Source: Acinetobacter portensis
Lineage (GTDB): Bacteria; Pseudomonadota; Gammaproteobacteria; Pseudomonadales; Moraxellaceae
Assembly: GCF_009372215.1 (NCBI RefSeq)
Contig: NZ_LWRV01000113.1
Coordinates: forward strand, 27,345 to 91,344
Direction of reading: 5' to 3'
DNA: 64,000 bases
Every line of letters starts with the position of its first letter. Within the stretch, counting starts at the first letter, position 1. The notes below the pieces were generated by a model. That model did no database searches. It was not told the origin of the DNA and worked only from the letters and a program-made list of their open reading frames with translations. A program made the translations under genes and the position numbers. Positions 55,159 to 64,000 of this stretch are shown piece by piece.

Positions 55159-55701
55159 ATGAGTAATCAGTCTACAGCTTTGTGGTCACACATTCGTACG
55201 GTTCAAGATTTTCCAAAACCAGGTATTTGTTTCTTCGATCTTACGCCATTATTTATGAAAAACATTGGTCTTTTGACTGATGCTCTTATTGCGAGTATTC
55301 CTGCTGAAAAACTTGAAGAAGTTGAAAGCTTTATTGCAGTTGAGGCACGTGGTTTTGTATTGGCAAGCTTACTTGCACAACGTACAGGCAAAGGTCTAAT
55401 TCTGGTTCGTAAAGCAGGTAAATTGCCACCTCCTGTTGTAGGCGTGGGTTATAGCTTAGAATATGGCTTAGATCGTTTAGAAATGTCTGCTGAAATTCAA
55501 AGCCAAAAAGTGATTATTGTAGATGACGTGCTTGCAACTGGTGGTACTTTAAAAGCAGTTAAGCAACTTGCTGAAAAATGTCACCACAATGTTTTAGGTG
55601 CGAGTATTTTCTTAGATTTACCAGATTTGCATGCCGATTTAGGTCTAGATATTTGGACTGTTTTAGATGATAAATCTAAACCTGAAACAGTTGCAGCATA
55701 A
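55159..55701 (+). CDS. apt: Adenine phosphoribosyltransferase
   Basis: 180 residues. The PRPP-binding motif VIIVDDVLATGGT (118-130) is complete. EARGFVLASLLAQRTGKG and RKAGKLPPPVV are typical Apt segments. It salvages adenine to AMP in the cytoplasm. Monocistronic, with its own terminator. Confidence 0.96.
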   Translation: MSNQSTALWSHIRTVQDFPKPGICFFDLTPLFMKNIGLLTDALIASIPAEKLEEVESFIAVEARGFVLASLLAQRTGKGLILVRKAGKLPPPVVGVGYSLEYGLDRLEMSAEIQSQKVIIVDDVLATGGTLKAVKQLAEKCHHNVLGASIFLDLPDLHADLGLDIWTVLDDKSKPETVAA

Positions 55702-55723
55702 GTTTTATTGATTATTCGATTGC

Positions 55724-55753
55724 TAAAAAGCCACATTGATTGTGGCTTTTTTA
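55724..55753. terminator. Terminator between apt and the YqiA-like gene
   Basis: AAAAGCCACA-ttgat-TGTGGCTTTT hairpin, symmetric A and T runs. Confidence 0.88.
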
Positions 55754-55780
55754 TTTTCTAGATTCGTGTTTTTAACCGCT

Positions 55781-56278
55781 TTAAAACGTTTTCTCAATTT
55801 CTACAATTAAATCATTCATTTTTTCAGGATGATCTAAGCGGTGATGCCCACCCGCGATACTTTGGATTTGCATATAATTTTCCAAAAACTCTTTGGTCGC
55901 ATGCATATCTAAATTTTCATCACCCAACTCTAAATATGCCATTTGCTGAATGTCATGATTTAAGTCTGCATCGGTAATTGGGGGATAATCATCGCGGAAA
56001 TTTGGTCTTAAACTAGGGTTGGCAATGACACATGGAATTTGATGTTGAAATGACATCAGTAACGCCCAGTAGCCACCCAAGCTATGACCGACAATAATAT
56101 TGGGTTTAATTTTTTCAACAATATCATGATAAAACTGCGAAACAGTTTCAAAATTTAAATTACGATAATCGACGTTAATACAATACTTTTGCTGAGCATC
56201 AAGCGCATGAAATTTTGTTGAATCTCTTGAAGAGTCCAAGCCATGGAAAAACAAAATTTTTGAAATACAAGTCGTCAT
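55781..56278 (-). CDS. YqiA-like esterase (alpha/beta hydrolase, UPF0227-like)
   Basis: 165 residues, a compact alpha/beta hydrolase without cap. It opens KILFFHGLDSSRDSTKFHAL; the nucleophile elbow is GHSLGGYWA, with NPSLRPN after it, and GGHHRLDHP near the end carries the probable His. These match the YqiA/YcfP esterases. Cytoplasmic. Substrate unknown. Stands alone. Confidence 0.8.
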   Translation of the reverse strand: MTTCISKILFFHGLDSSRDSTKFHALDAQQKYCINVDYRNLNFETVSQFYHDIVEKIKPNIIVGHSLGGYWALLMSFQHQIPCVIANPSLRPNFRDDYPPITDADLNHDIQQMAYLELGDENLDMHATKEFLENYMQIQSIAGGHHRLDHPEKMNDLIVEIEKTF

Positions 56279-56614
56279 TATTTTTTATTCACAAAGCGAA
56301 GAAAATAAAAATGTTAAAACGTGATTTTTCAACAAATGGTCAACCTTTATCTTAATGAAAAATTGATCTTATAAATGTTAGATTTTCGTCTATTTTATGG
56401 CTGGTTTTAAGCCTTTAGTCTAGGTTTTAAACCATTTTTTTGACTTAAAATGAATAGGTTTGGGTCTGTATAAAATGATAAAGAAGAATTTAAGGATTAT
56501 TATTTTGTACTACACGGCAGATTTTTATCAATGAACAGTATTTCCCCCTGCGCATTGTGATGTAAATCTGCTATGCTATGCCACTTCTATTTCTTATCTA
56601 ATTACGAGGCAGAG
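56279..56614. other. Intergenic region upstream of lysS
   Basis: About 335 bp. GGTTTTAAACC at about 56423 is followed by a T run and could be a weak hairpin. I see no T-box or other riboswitch-like structure and no gene. Confidence 0.45.
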
Positions 56615-58144
56615 ATGACGCAAAATAACGCTCAATCGACTTCTGAACAACCTATTTCCGAAAACGATTTAATTGCACAGCGTCATGCCAAGTTAAAGCA
56701 AATCCAAGAACAAGCAAAAGAAACGGGTGTTAGCCCTTGGCCAAATACGTTTAAACGTGAGCATTACGCACAAGATTTACAAGACCAGTTTGCCGAAGTA
56801 TCTAAAGAAGATATTGAAGCAGGTGAAAAGGTTTATGTATCTATCGCAGGTCGTGTGATGTTGAACCGCGGTTCATTCATCGTAATTCAAGACATGACGG
56901 GTCGTATTCAGTTATATGTTGCACGTAAAGAACTTGCACCTGAAGTATTGGAAACAATTAAAGGCTTAGACCTTGGCGATATTATTGCTGTTAAAGGCTA
57001 TGTAGGTCGTTCAGGTAAAGGCGATCTTTATGTACATATCGAACACTTCGAACTTTTAACTAAATCATTACGTCCACTTCCAGATAAATTCCATGGTTTA
57101 ACAGATACAGAAGTGAAGTATCGTAAACGTTACCTCGACTTAATCGTAAATGAAGAAACACGTAAAACTTTTGAAATTCGTGCAAAAGTGGTTTCAGGTA
57201 TTCGTGCATATTTAACCAACGAACGCTTCATGGAAGTTGAAACACCAATGATGCATGTGATTCCAGGTGGTGCATCTGCGCGTCCATTTGAAACGCATCA
57301 TAATGCTTTAGATATGCCATTGTTCTTACGTATTGCGCCTGAGCTTTACTTAAAACGTTTGGTTGTTGGTGGTTTTGAACGTGTATTCGAAATTAACCGT
57401 AACTTCCGTAACGAAGGTGTTTCTACGCGCCACAACCCAGAATTTACGATGATTGAATTCTATCAAGCTTATGCAGACTATAAAGACTTGATGGAACTCA
57501 CTGAAAAAATGCTTGAAAAATTAGCCATCGACATTTTAGGTTCTTCAGATGTTCCTTATGGCGAAGAAGTGTATAGCTTCAAAGGTCCATTCAAGAAAAT
57601 TTCAATGTTTGATGCCATTCTTGAACATAACCCAGAATTTACTCCTGAAAATGTAGCTGATCGTGAATTCCTTGCGAATTTCGTAAAAGAAACATTAAAA
57701 GAGCAAGTGAAGCCTGGTTTTGGTTTAGGTAAACTTCAAACTATCGTATTTGAAGAAACAGTTGAAACGCAGCTTCGTCAGCCTACTTTCATTACAGAAT
57801 ATCCTGCTGAAACTTCTCCATTGGCACGTCGTAATGATGATAATCCACATATCACAGACCGTTTTGAGTTCTTCATTGGTGGTCGTGAATTGGCAAATGG
57901 CTTCTCAGAATTGAATGACCCAATTGACCAAGCGGAACGTTTCCAAGCACAAGTAAATGAAAAAGATGCAGGCGATGATGAAGCAATGCATTACGATGCA
58001 GACTTCGTTGAAGCTTTAGAATACGGCTTACCTCCTACAGCAGGTCAAGGTATTGGTATTGACCGTTTGGTTATGTTATTCGCGAATGCACCAAGTATTC
58101 GTGATGTGATTTTATTCCCTCATATGCGTCATAAAAACGTATAA
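56615..58144 (+). CDS. lysS: Lysine--tRNA ligase (class II)
   Basis: 509 residues from the ATG at 56615, with GAGGCAGAG directly upstream. OB-fold anticodon-binding domain at about 65-170 ([20 protein letters not shown]). The class II core has motif 1 ([23 protein letters not shown]), motif 2 ([26 protein letters not shown], quoted in part: [14 protein letters not shown]) and motif 3 ([19 protein letters not shown]). It charges tRNA-Lys. Complete and typical; followed by a terminator. Confidence 0.97.
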   Translation: MTQNNAQSTSEQPISENDLIAQRHAKLKQIQEQAKETGVSPWPNTFKREHYAQDLQDQFAEVSKEDIEAGEKVYVSIAGRVMLNRGSFIVIQDMTGRIQLYVARKELAPEVLETIKGLDLGDIIAVKGYVGRSGKGDLYVHIEHFELLTKSLRPLPDKFHGLTDTEVKYRKRYLDLIVNEETRKTFEIRAKVVSGIRAYLTNERFMEVETPMMHVIPGGASARPFETHHNALDMPLFLRIAPELYLKRLVVGGFERVFEINRNFRNEGVSTRHNPEFTMIEFYQAYADYKDLMELTEKMLEKLAIDILGSSDVPYGEEVYSFKGPFKKISMFDAILEHNPEFTPENVADREFLANFVKETLKEQVKPGFGLGKLQTIVFEETVETQLRQPTFITEYPAETSPLARRNDDNPHITDRFEFFIGGRELANGFSELNDPIDQAERFQAQVNEKDAGDDEAMHYDADFVEALEYGLPPTAGQGIGIDRLVMLFANAPSIRDVILFPHMRHKNV

Positions 58145-58156
58145 GATGTGAATAAT

Positions 58157-58184
58157 AAAAAACCCGCCAAGTGCGGGTTTTTTA
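58157..58184 (+). terminator. Intrinsic terminator of lysS
   Basis: AACCCGC-caagt-GCGGGTT hairpin followed by a T run. Confidence 0.92.
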
Positions 58185-58458
58185 TTGTTTAAAGTTTAAA
58201 TGTTTATAATTTTATAGATTAACGACTTGAAAAGCATACTTGATGCTTTGGGTTAAAAATGAAATTGAATAGATGAATGACAGTCAGTTTAAATACCTGA
58301 TTAATTATATTTTATAAGCAATATCAAAAAAGCTTTATATGATGATTTTGCATATTAATATCACAAAACAAGCAATAGCAAAGATAACTAAATCACTATA
58401 ATGAATATCAAATTTCATATGTGTCATAAGGACACGTTTTTCTAAGCTGGTGTTGTCC

Positions 58459-59373
58459 ATGTCGTTAAATGAGGAAAGACTTACTCATCTAAAACAGCTT
58501 GAAGCTGAGAGTATTCATATTATCCGTGAAGTAGCTGCTGAGTTTGAAAACCCAGTTATGCTCTATTCAATTGGTAAAGATTCAGCAGTCATGCTGCATT
58601 TAGCCCTCAAAGCCTTCTATCCTGCAAAACTTCCATTTCCACTACTTCATGTAGATACAGGTTGGAAATTTAAAGACATGATCGCATTTCGCGACAACAT
58701 GGCAAAAAAACATGGTTTTGATTTGATCGTGCATCAAAACAAAGAAGGGAAAGATGCGGGCATCAATCCATTTGACCATGGTAGTTCTAAATATACAGAC
58801 ATCATGAAAACTCAAGGTTTAAAACAAGCCTTGAATAAATATAAGTTCGATGCAGCTTTTGGTGGCGCGCGTCGTGACGAAGAAAAATCACGCGCAAAAG
58901 AACGTGTGTATTCATTCCGTGATGACAAACATCGTTGGGATCCTAAAAATCAACGTCCTGAACTTTGGAATCTTTATAACGGTAAAGTAAACCAAGGTGA
59001 AAGCATTCGTGTATTCCCATTATCAAACTGGACTGAGCTTGATATTTGGCAATACATTTACTTGGAAAGCATTCCATTAGTACCACTCTATTTAGCTGCA
59101 GAACGTCCTGTGGTTGAACGTAGCGGTACGTTAATTATGGTTGATGATGAACGTATGCCTTTAAAAGAAGGCGAAGTTCCACAAATGAAATCGGTACGTT
59201 TCCGTACATTGGGTTGTTACCCACTTACGGGTGCTGTTGAGTCTGAAGCCGATACATTGCCTGAAATTATTCAGGAAATGCTTTTGGCAACAAGTTCTGA
59301 ACGTCAAGGTCGTATGATTGACCATGATGAAGCAGGCTCGATGGAGAAGAAGAAACAAGAGGGTTACTTCTAA
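58459..59373 (+). CDS. cysD: Sulfate adenylyltransferase subunit 2
   Basis: 304 residues from the ATG at 58459, preceded by GGTG; a GTG at 58450 is in frame. PAPS-reductase-like nucleotide domain with the PP-loop [47 protein letters not shown] and the C-terminal [16 protein letters not shown]. It adenylates sulfate to APS, with CysN as the GTP-driven partner. cysN follows 147 bp downstream, with a repeat element in between. The 270-bp leader probably holds the CysB-controlled promoter. Confidence 0.97.
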   Translation: MSLNEERLTHLKQLEAESIHIIREVAAEFENPVMLYSIGKDSAVMLHLALKAFYPAKLPFPLLHVDTGWKFKDMIAFRDNMAKKHGFDLIVHQNKEGKDAGINPFDHGSSKYTDIMKTQGLKQALNKYKFDAAFGGARRDEEKSRAKERVYSFRDDKHRWDPKNQRPELWNLYNGKVNQGESIRVFPLSNWTELDIWQYIYLESIPLVPLYLAAERPVVERSGTLIMVDDERMPLKEGEVPQMKSVRFRTLGCYPLTGAVESEADTLPEIIQEMLLATSSERQGRMIDHDEAGSMEKKKQEGYF

Positions 59374-59384
59374 ATTTATTTTTT

Positions 59385-59480
59385 AATCTCTCCCGACCTC
59401 TCTTTGAGAAAGAGAGGAGAAATCCCTGAAATGAAAAGGGTGAAAAGTCCCTCTTTCGTAAAGAGGGATTTAGGGAGATT
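59385..59480 (-). repeat. Hairpin repeat, copy C (between cysD and cysN)
   Basis: Complete 96-bp element. On the minus strand it starts AATCTCCCTAAATCCCTC like copies A and B. Two perfect 9-bp stems: CCTCTCTTT-gag-AAAGAGAGG (59397-59417) and TCCCTCTTT-cgt-AAAGAGGGA (59448-59468). The ends are near-inverted (AATCTCTCCC and GGGAGATT). Confidence 0.85.
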
Positions 59481-59520
59481 AGAAAAAACCGATTTCAAAA
59501 GAATATGTGGAGTTTGAGCA

Positions 59521-61137
59521 ATGTCTCATCAATCAGATTTAATTAGCCAAGACATCTTGGGTTATTTAAAACAACACGAAAATAAAGACCTTCTACGTTT
59601 TTTAACTTGCGGTAACGTAGATGATGGTAAGTCGACTTTAATTGGTCGTTTGCTTTACGATTCAAAATTGATTTATGAAGATCAATTGCAAGCGGTAACA
59701 CGTGACTCGAAAAAAGTCGGTACAACAGGTGATGCGCCTGATTTGGCTTTACTTGTAGATGGTTTACAAGCTGAGCGTGAACAGGGTATTACCATTGATG
59801 TGGCTTACCGTTATTTCTCTACAGAAAAACGTAAGTTTATTATTGCTGACACACCAGGGCATGAACAATATACGCGTAACATGGCAACAGGCGCATCTAC
59901 GTGTGACCTTGCAATCATCTTAATTGATGCGCGTTACGGTGTTCAAACGCAAACACGTCGTCATACATTTATTGCAAGCTTGTTAGGCATTAAGAACATT
60001 ATTGTTGCGATTAACAAAATGGATTTGGTGGAATTCTCTGAAACTCGTTTCAATGAAATTCAAGCTGAATATGCAGGTTTTGTTGCGCAATTAGGTGATC
60101 GTAAACCGTCAAACATCATCTTTACGCCTATTTCTGCATTGAATGGCGATAACGTGGTGAACAAGTCTGAAAATACACCTTGGTACACAGGTCAAACGTT
60201 AATGGGTTCTTTGGAATCTGTTGAAATTAATCGTACATCTGCGAAGCAAGATTTCCGTTTCCCTGTTCAATATGTAAACCGTCCGAACCTCGACTTCCGT
60301 GGTTTCTGCGGTACGATTGCTTTGGGTGATATTAATGTTGGCGATATAGTTAAGGCTTTACCATCGGGTAAATCATCAACTGTTAAAGAAATTGTGACTT
60401 TTGATGGCAACCTTGAGCGTGCTGTTGCAGGTCAAGCGGTTACTTTAACGCTCAACGATGAAATTGATATTTCACGTGGTAATGTTTTAGTACGTGCAGA
60501 TCAAGCTGAACCATTTATTTCACGTTCTGTGAATGCGACTGTGGTTTGGATGGCAGATCAACCACTTGTGATTGGTAAGTTGTATAACTTGAAAGTGGGT
60601 ACGCAAACTGTTCCTGCAAAAGTGACTGCGATTAACTTCCGTACAAACGTGAATACGCTTGAAAAAGCGCAAGTTGAAAGCTTAGAGCTAAACTCTATTG
60701 CCAATGTAACCGTTGAGTTTGATGCACCTGTTGTATTTGACCGTTATCAAGACAGTCGTTATACAGGTTCGTTTATCTTTATTGATCGTTTAAATAACGT
60801 GACGATTGGTGCGGGTATGGTGGAGGAGTCTGTTGAATGGACTGCTCATACGAACCCTGTAACTGCGGAAGCTCGTGCTGCTCGTTTAGGTCAAAAACCT
60901 GCATCTATTACTGTTTCAGCGAAAGCATTGGAAAATGCGCAAGCACTTGAAAACTTGTTGCTTCAACAAGGTGTGGTTGCTATTGCGAAAGCAGGTTTAG
61001 ATGTTGTTCAAGTTGCGCTTTTACGTGAAACGGGTATTGCTGTAATTACGACTGTAGCTGAAGGTACAGATGTAACATTTACAGTAGATGCTGTTGAAGA
61101 GTTGGCTGAAAAGATTGTTGAGTTGGTTCGTCTGTAA
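59521..61137 (+). CDS. cysN: Sulfate adenylyltransferase subunit 1 (GTPase)
   Basis: 538 residues. EF-Tu-like GTPase: G1 GNVDDGKST (31-39), G3 [18 protein letters not shown] (110-127), G4 NKMD (165-168). Beta-barrel domains follow to about 450. GTP hydrolysis drives APS formation by CysD. A C-terminal extension of about 80 residues (from [15 protein letters not shown]) has no P-loop and is not an APS kinase, so this is not CysNC. E. coli CysN is about 475 residues. Followed by a terminator. Confidence 0.95.
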   Translation: MSHQSDLISQDILGYLKQHENKDLLRFLTCGNVDDGKSTLIGRLLYDSKLIYEDQLQAVTRDSKKVGTTGDAPDLALLVDGLQAEREQGITIDVAYRYFSTEKRKFIIADTPGHEQYTRNMATGASTCDLAIILIDARYGVQTQTRRHTFIASLLGIKNIIVAINKMDLVEFSETRFNEIQAEYAGFVAQLGDRKPSNIIFTPISALNGDNVVNKSENTPWYTGQTLMGSLESVEINRTSAKQDFRFPVQYVNRPNLDFRGFCGTIALGDINVGDIVKALPSGKSSTVKEIVTFDGNLERAVAGQAVTLTLNDEIDISRGNVLVRADQAEPFISRSVNATVVWMADQPLVIGKLYNLKVGTQTVPAKVTAINFRTNVNTLEKAQVESLELNSIANVTVEFDAPVVFDRYQDSRYTGSFIFIDRLNNVTIGAGMVEESVEWTAHTNPVTAEARAARLGQKPASITVSAKALENAQALENLLLQQGVVAIAKAGLDVVQVALLRETGIAVITTVAEGTDVTFTVDAVEELAEKIVELVRL

Positions 61138-61154
61138 TAGACTGAATTGATTTA

Positions 61155-61184
61155 AAGAAACCCACCGAAAGGTGGGTTTTTTTA
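61155..61184. terminator. Terminator between cysN and the STAND gene
   Basis: AAACCCACC-gaaa-GGTGGGTTT hairpin with a T run. Confidence 0.9.
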
Positions 61185-61192
61185 AAGTTAGT

Positions 61193-63838
61193 TTAAAATT
61201 CAGTTTGTAATTGCTCTTGGTTTTTTTCAAACTTTTTAATAAAACCTTCGACAGCACGATGTCTTTGATGGTTTGGAACATCTAAAAATGCTGCACTTAA
61301 CTCCCCAAGAATCTTCTTGATTTTCTGATTATTTGTTTCCATATATTTATGGAGAAGATAAATAAATAACCCTTGAAGATAAAAATTTTTCTTTCTGAAA
61401 AAGCCAATAGATTTTTTAATTTGATTTATGGCTTCATCTGTGTCTATATCGATATAACATAATAAGGCTAATGCTCGATGACCTGCATTTTGAGAATCAA
61501 AATAACGACTAAATAAATGTTTTAACTTGGAAGATGATGCTCTTTCAACAATTAAATGAGCGAACATAAATGTGATTAATAAGCTAAATAAAGTTTTAAG
61601 ATGCTCCTTCTCTGAAAGTTCATTATTATTGTTTTGAGATACATTTGAGAATAAAGTCTCGAAATCATGTTTTACCATTCCAAGTAAATACAAGAAAATA
61701 TTGTTCCACTCAGTAAATAGTACATCTAGACTTATTTCTTTTAGACTTTTATTTGCAACTAATTCACTATTTCTTAATATTGATGCAAAAGATCTTAAAA
61801 TAAGTAAAGCATTCAGTTTTTGTGATTGGATATTAGGTTGTTGTTTGTTACGACTAACAGATTGATCTATAGATGCAGCATGTGGTAACTCTTCTAAATC
61901 TTCTTCTGAATTAATAAAATCATTATTTTCTACATGATCGGAAATTTCACCAAAGATATTACTTGCTAAAAGTATACTTGAGTCATTTTCAAGAGCTTCT
62001 TGGTCTATATTTAAATTTAACTCTTTAAATGTATTTTCCACGAGACATAAATATTCATTGAGTAATTCTTCTTTGTCTCTATAAATACCTGAATAGTATT
62101 CAAATTCGGTGGTATATAAGTGAGCTTTATTTTTTTGTATAATATCTTTCCAAATTTCATTATTTGTATTAAATTTTTCAGCTAGAAAATAAGCTCTAAA
62201 ACAGTCAAATTTAAAAGTTACTATTTCTCCATCACTGAAGAGAATTCCTTTCTCAATTAAGTCTTGGCGTAAATTAGTAGATACAGGAAGGCTACGTTCA
62301 TCTAGATATTGAGTTTTGAATTTTTCAAAGCTATTTACATCAAGCCCAATAGTTTCTCGTATATTCAATTCATGTGAAAACTCTTTTAAAAAATGACTTA
62401 AGTTAGTGGAGTCAAAGTTCTCACGATGTTTTTTTTCCTGAAATTTTTCGAGTAGTCCCTCAATTAATACTTGAACAACGGAGGCTTCATTGTATAAATT
62501 GGGTTGAGTCCCTTGTTTCTCAACTACCCACAACAGCATAGATATTAAAAACGGCGTTGATGGTACGTTTAATTGTGTAATCAGCTTTTTAATTATTTTA
62601 ATTTTTAATGAGTTTGTATGAGTGTCGCTTGAAAACCATTTACAGATTAATGATTCTGTATGTTTTGCTTTGAATGAGTGAATGAATACTTGTTTGGGGA
62701 AAATATCAATATCCACTTTAATTGTTTTTAAAGTGGATTCATCTTCTAAACTAACAGCTATATACTTACTAAGTGGATAGTTTTCCATAAAATTACGTAG
62801 ACATTTTAAATCGGTTGTTGATTTGGTGTCAAAATTATCAAAACCAATTAAAATACGACCAGCTAATAATAAATCTTTGAGCTGCTGCTTATTTAATTCA
62901 TTATCTAAAAAATTTAAACCTTCATTAAGTAATAAATTAATTGATAAATTACTATCTTTTGTTCTAGCATTTTTTAAATCTATTACTATTCCTAAAGCTG
63001 TTTGTGAGTATATTTCATTGTATTTTTCGACAATAAGATAGTTTAATAATGTAGTTTTCCCACTTTCGCGTTTTCCTAGAAATAAAATATTTTCAGTTGA
63101 GTTTCTAAGATCATTTAATTTCACATATTCAGTAGAATTATTATTTTGTACATGTTCTTTATTGAAGTAAAACTCTTTTTCCTCAAGTTGTGCTAATGGT
63201 GGTTCGACGAAAATATTATGAACTTCCCGAGGGGCAATAGCTGAATTTGAAGAGAGAAGTTTATTGTTTGCTCTTTGAGTTATACTTTTATAAAGAATAT
63301 CTGTAATTGGTATAGTATTTTTTGAAGAGATTGAGAGTGGGTAATTTTTCTTTCCATTAGTGTTAAATCTAGTAGCTTGATCAAATGTATTTCTACTATG
63401 GTAGTACTCTCTAGCTAATACCTCAACATTATTATTGTCTAACTTTAAAATTGTATAGCCATTAAAGTAATCTCTACTTTGATATAGACAACCTGTATTA
63501 CTTATAAAAAGCTCTCCGATGTTACCACTTAGCGTTTCTGCTGTATTTTCATGATTATGTCCGCAAAGAACAATATTGAATTTTTCACTCAATCTATTTT
63601 TAATTAATTGTTTTTCATTTTGATTTAACCAGTCAAAAGTATGGTGAAATACAGCAATTTTTAATGAACTATGCTTAATTTCATCATATGCTCTTTCTAT
63701 TTGTCTTTCAGTTAAGAATAAATGACCATAATCAGCTTGTCCTCCACCTTTGGTGAGCCAAGAAGTATTTAAAGATGCAATTCCAATTTCTTGATTATTT
63801 ATAGTTATAATCTTAGTAAAAAAAATTTTATTTTCCAA
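61193..63838 (-). CDS. Metallophosphoesterase-STAND (NACHT-like) NTPase, N-terminus unclear
   Basis: 881 residues from a TTG at 63838; the frame stays open to 63993 with no ATG, GTG or TTG before a TGA at 63994-63996. N-terminal calcineurin-like phosphoesterase remnants: AVFHHTFDWL (about 61-70) and the metal motif CGHNHENTAE (91-100). The NTPase has Walker A GKRESGKT (254-261) and Walker B ILIGFDNFD (328-336). A long helical C-terminal region to 881 is the probable sensor. The usual upstream GNHD metal motif is missing and would fall at or beyond the stop codon, so the gene may be interrupted. This domain layout is common among anti-phage STAND proteins. Defence role inferred. Confidence 0.75.
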   Translation of the reverse strand: MENKIFFTKIITINNQEIGIASLNTSWLTKGGGQADYGHLFLTERQIERAYDEIKHSSLKIAVFHHTFDWLNQNEKQLIKNRLSEKFNIVLCGHNHENTAETLSGNIGELFISNTGCLYQSRDYFNGYTILKLDNNNVEVLAREYYHSRNTFDQATRFNTNGKKNYPLSISSKNTIPITDILYKSITQRANNKLLSSNSAIAPREVHNIFVEPPLAQLEEKEFYFNKEHVQNNNSTEYVKLNDLRNSTENILFLGKRESGKTTLLNYLIVEKYNEIYSQTALGIVIDLKNARTKDSNLSINLLLNEGLNFLDNELNKQQLKDLLLAGRILIGFDNFDTKSTTDLKCLRNFMENYPLSKYIAVSLEDESTLKTIKVDIDIFPKQVFIHSFKAKHTESLICKWFSSDTHTNSLKIKIIKKLITQLNVPSTPFLISMLLWVVEKQGTQPNLYNEASVVQVLIEGLLEKFQEKKHRENFDSTNLSHFLKEFSHELNIRETIGLDVNSFEKFKTQYLDERSLPVSTNLRQDLIEKGILFSDGEIVTFKFDCFRAYFLAEKFNTNNEIWKDIIQKNKAHLYTTEFEYYSGIYRDKEELLNEYLCLVENTFKELNLNIDQEALENDSSILLASNIFGEISDHVENNDFINSEEDLEELPHAASIDQSVSRNKQQPNIQSQKLNALLILRSFASILRNSELVANKSLKEISLDVLFTEWNNIFLYLLGMVKHDFETLFSNVSQNNNNELSEKEHLKTLFSLLITFMFAHLIVERASSSKLKHLFSRYFDSQNAGHRALALLCYIDIDTDEAINQIKKSIGFFRKKNFYLQGLFIYLLHKYMETNNQKIKKILGELSAAFLDVPNHQRHRAVEGFIKKFEKNQEQLQTEF

Positions 63839-64000
63839 CGGTATATTTACAATAGACGTAGCGAAATTATTGTAATCATATAAATGTGCAAGTAAATCAT
63901 ATTTAGGTTTGTTATAGAGTTGATCAAAAAGAGCAATTGCTGATTTGTGGTCTTTAATATCAAAAATTGATGAATAAATATTAGACTTCCGTCATAAATC
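63839..64000 (-). other. Upstream part of the STAND frame with stop codon
   Basis: On the minus strand the frame reads D-L-stop-R-K-S-N, then continues with protein-like sequence (IYSSIFDIKDHKSAIALF) straight into the phosphoesterase domain. Another frame of the same strand is open from the window edge to about 63848. A nonsense change or frameshift in the true N-terminal region is likely. Confidence 0.55.

Noticed and set aside
60880..61137. CysN fused to APS kinase (CysNC)
   Set aside because: The C-terminal extension lacks a P-loop and is too short for an APS kinase.
1..64000. CRISPR arrays, tRNA or rRNA genes, prophage structural genes
   Set aside because: No regularly spaced repeats, cloverleaf-like segments or phage modules were seen on reading either strand.

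Overview
The window is chromosomal DNA of a low-GC gammaproteobacterium, almost certainly an Acinetobacter (Moraxellaceae). The strongest sign is the tandem set rubA-rubB-estB-oxyR, with ppk and mtgA converging on it; this is the arrangement known from Acinetobacter ADP1. A DcaP-type porin and AT-rich intergenic DNA agree. Most of the window is ordinary core genome. No rRNA, tRNA or CRISPR array was seen.

Layout. 1-4.3 kb: a Fur-boxed PepSY membrane protein cut by the window edge, a YcxB-like protein and a YccS-type FUSC protein. 5-18.3 kb: DcaP porin, alanine/Na+ symporter, patatin lipoprotein, thioesterase, a small secreted Ala/Gln-rich peptide, CobW GTPase, YaeQ, FKBP, a serine hydrolase, PnuC, a diguanylate cyclase, a peptide deformylase and several small unknowns. 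18.4-26.7 kb: dihydroxyacetone kinase and metH, enclosing an accessory island at about 20.2-23.0 kb. The island holds a DUF559 nuclease-like gene framed by two copies of a hairpin repeat, a complete IS5-family element, and a RelA/SpoT-domain gene whose start codon lies 5 nt from the IS end. 27-30.2 kb: a type Va autotransporter and a possible 44-residue gene. 30.3-35.9 kb: a phosphate transporter behind Pho-box-like repeats, an unknown 515-residue protein, a DUF7710 gene behind a perfect CRP-like palindrome, a rhomboid protease and nfuA.

36-47.4 kb: two TonB-dependent siderophore receptors with Fur boxes, an unknown protein, a secreted lipase-like hydrolase, beta-carbonic anhydrase, and divergent tesA / ybbA-ybbP. 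47.5-55.7 kb: a second rhomboid, mtgA, ppk, the oxyR-estB-rubB-rubA operon (minus strand) and apt. 55.8-61.1 kb: a YqiA-like esterase, lysS and cysD-cysN, with another hairpin repeat between the cys genes. 61.2-64 kb: a metallophosphoesterase/STAND NTPase protein that looks like an anti-phage sensor, with a stop codon near the window edge.

Functional themes are iron supply (three Fur boxes, two with an identical 22-bp core), phosphate (pit, ppk), sulfur and methionine metabolism (cysDN, metH), and lipid or ester hydrolysis. The most unusual content is the island at 20.2-23.0 kb and the STAND gene at the right edge.
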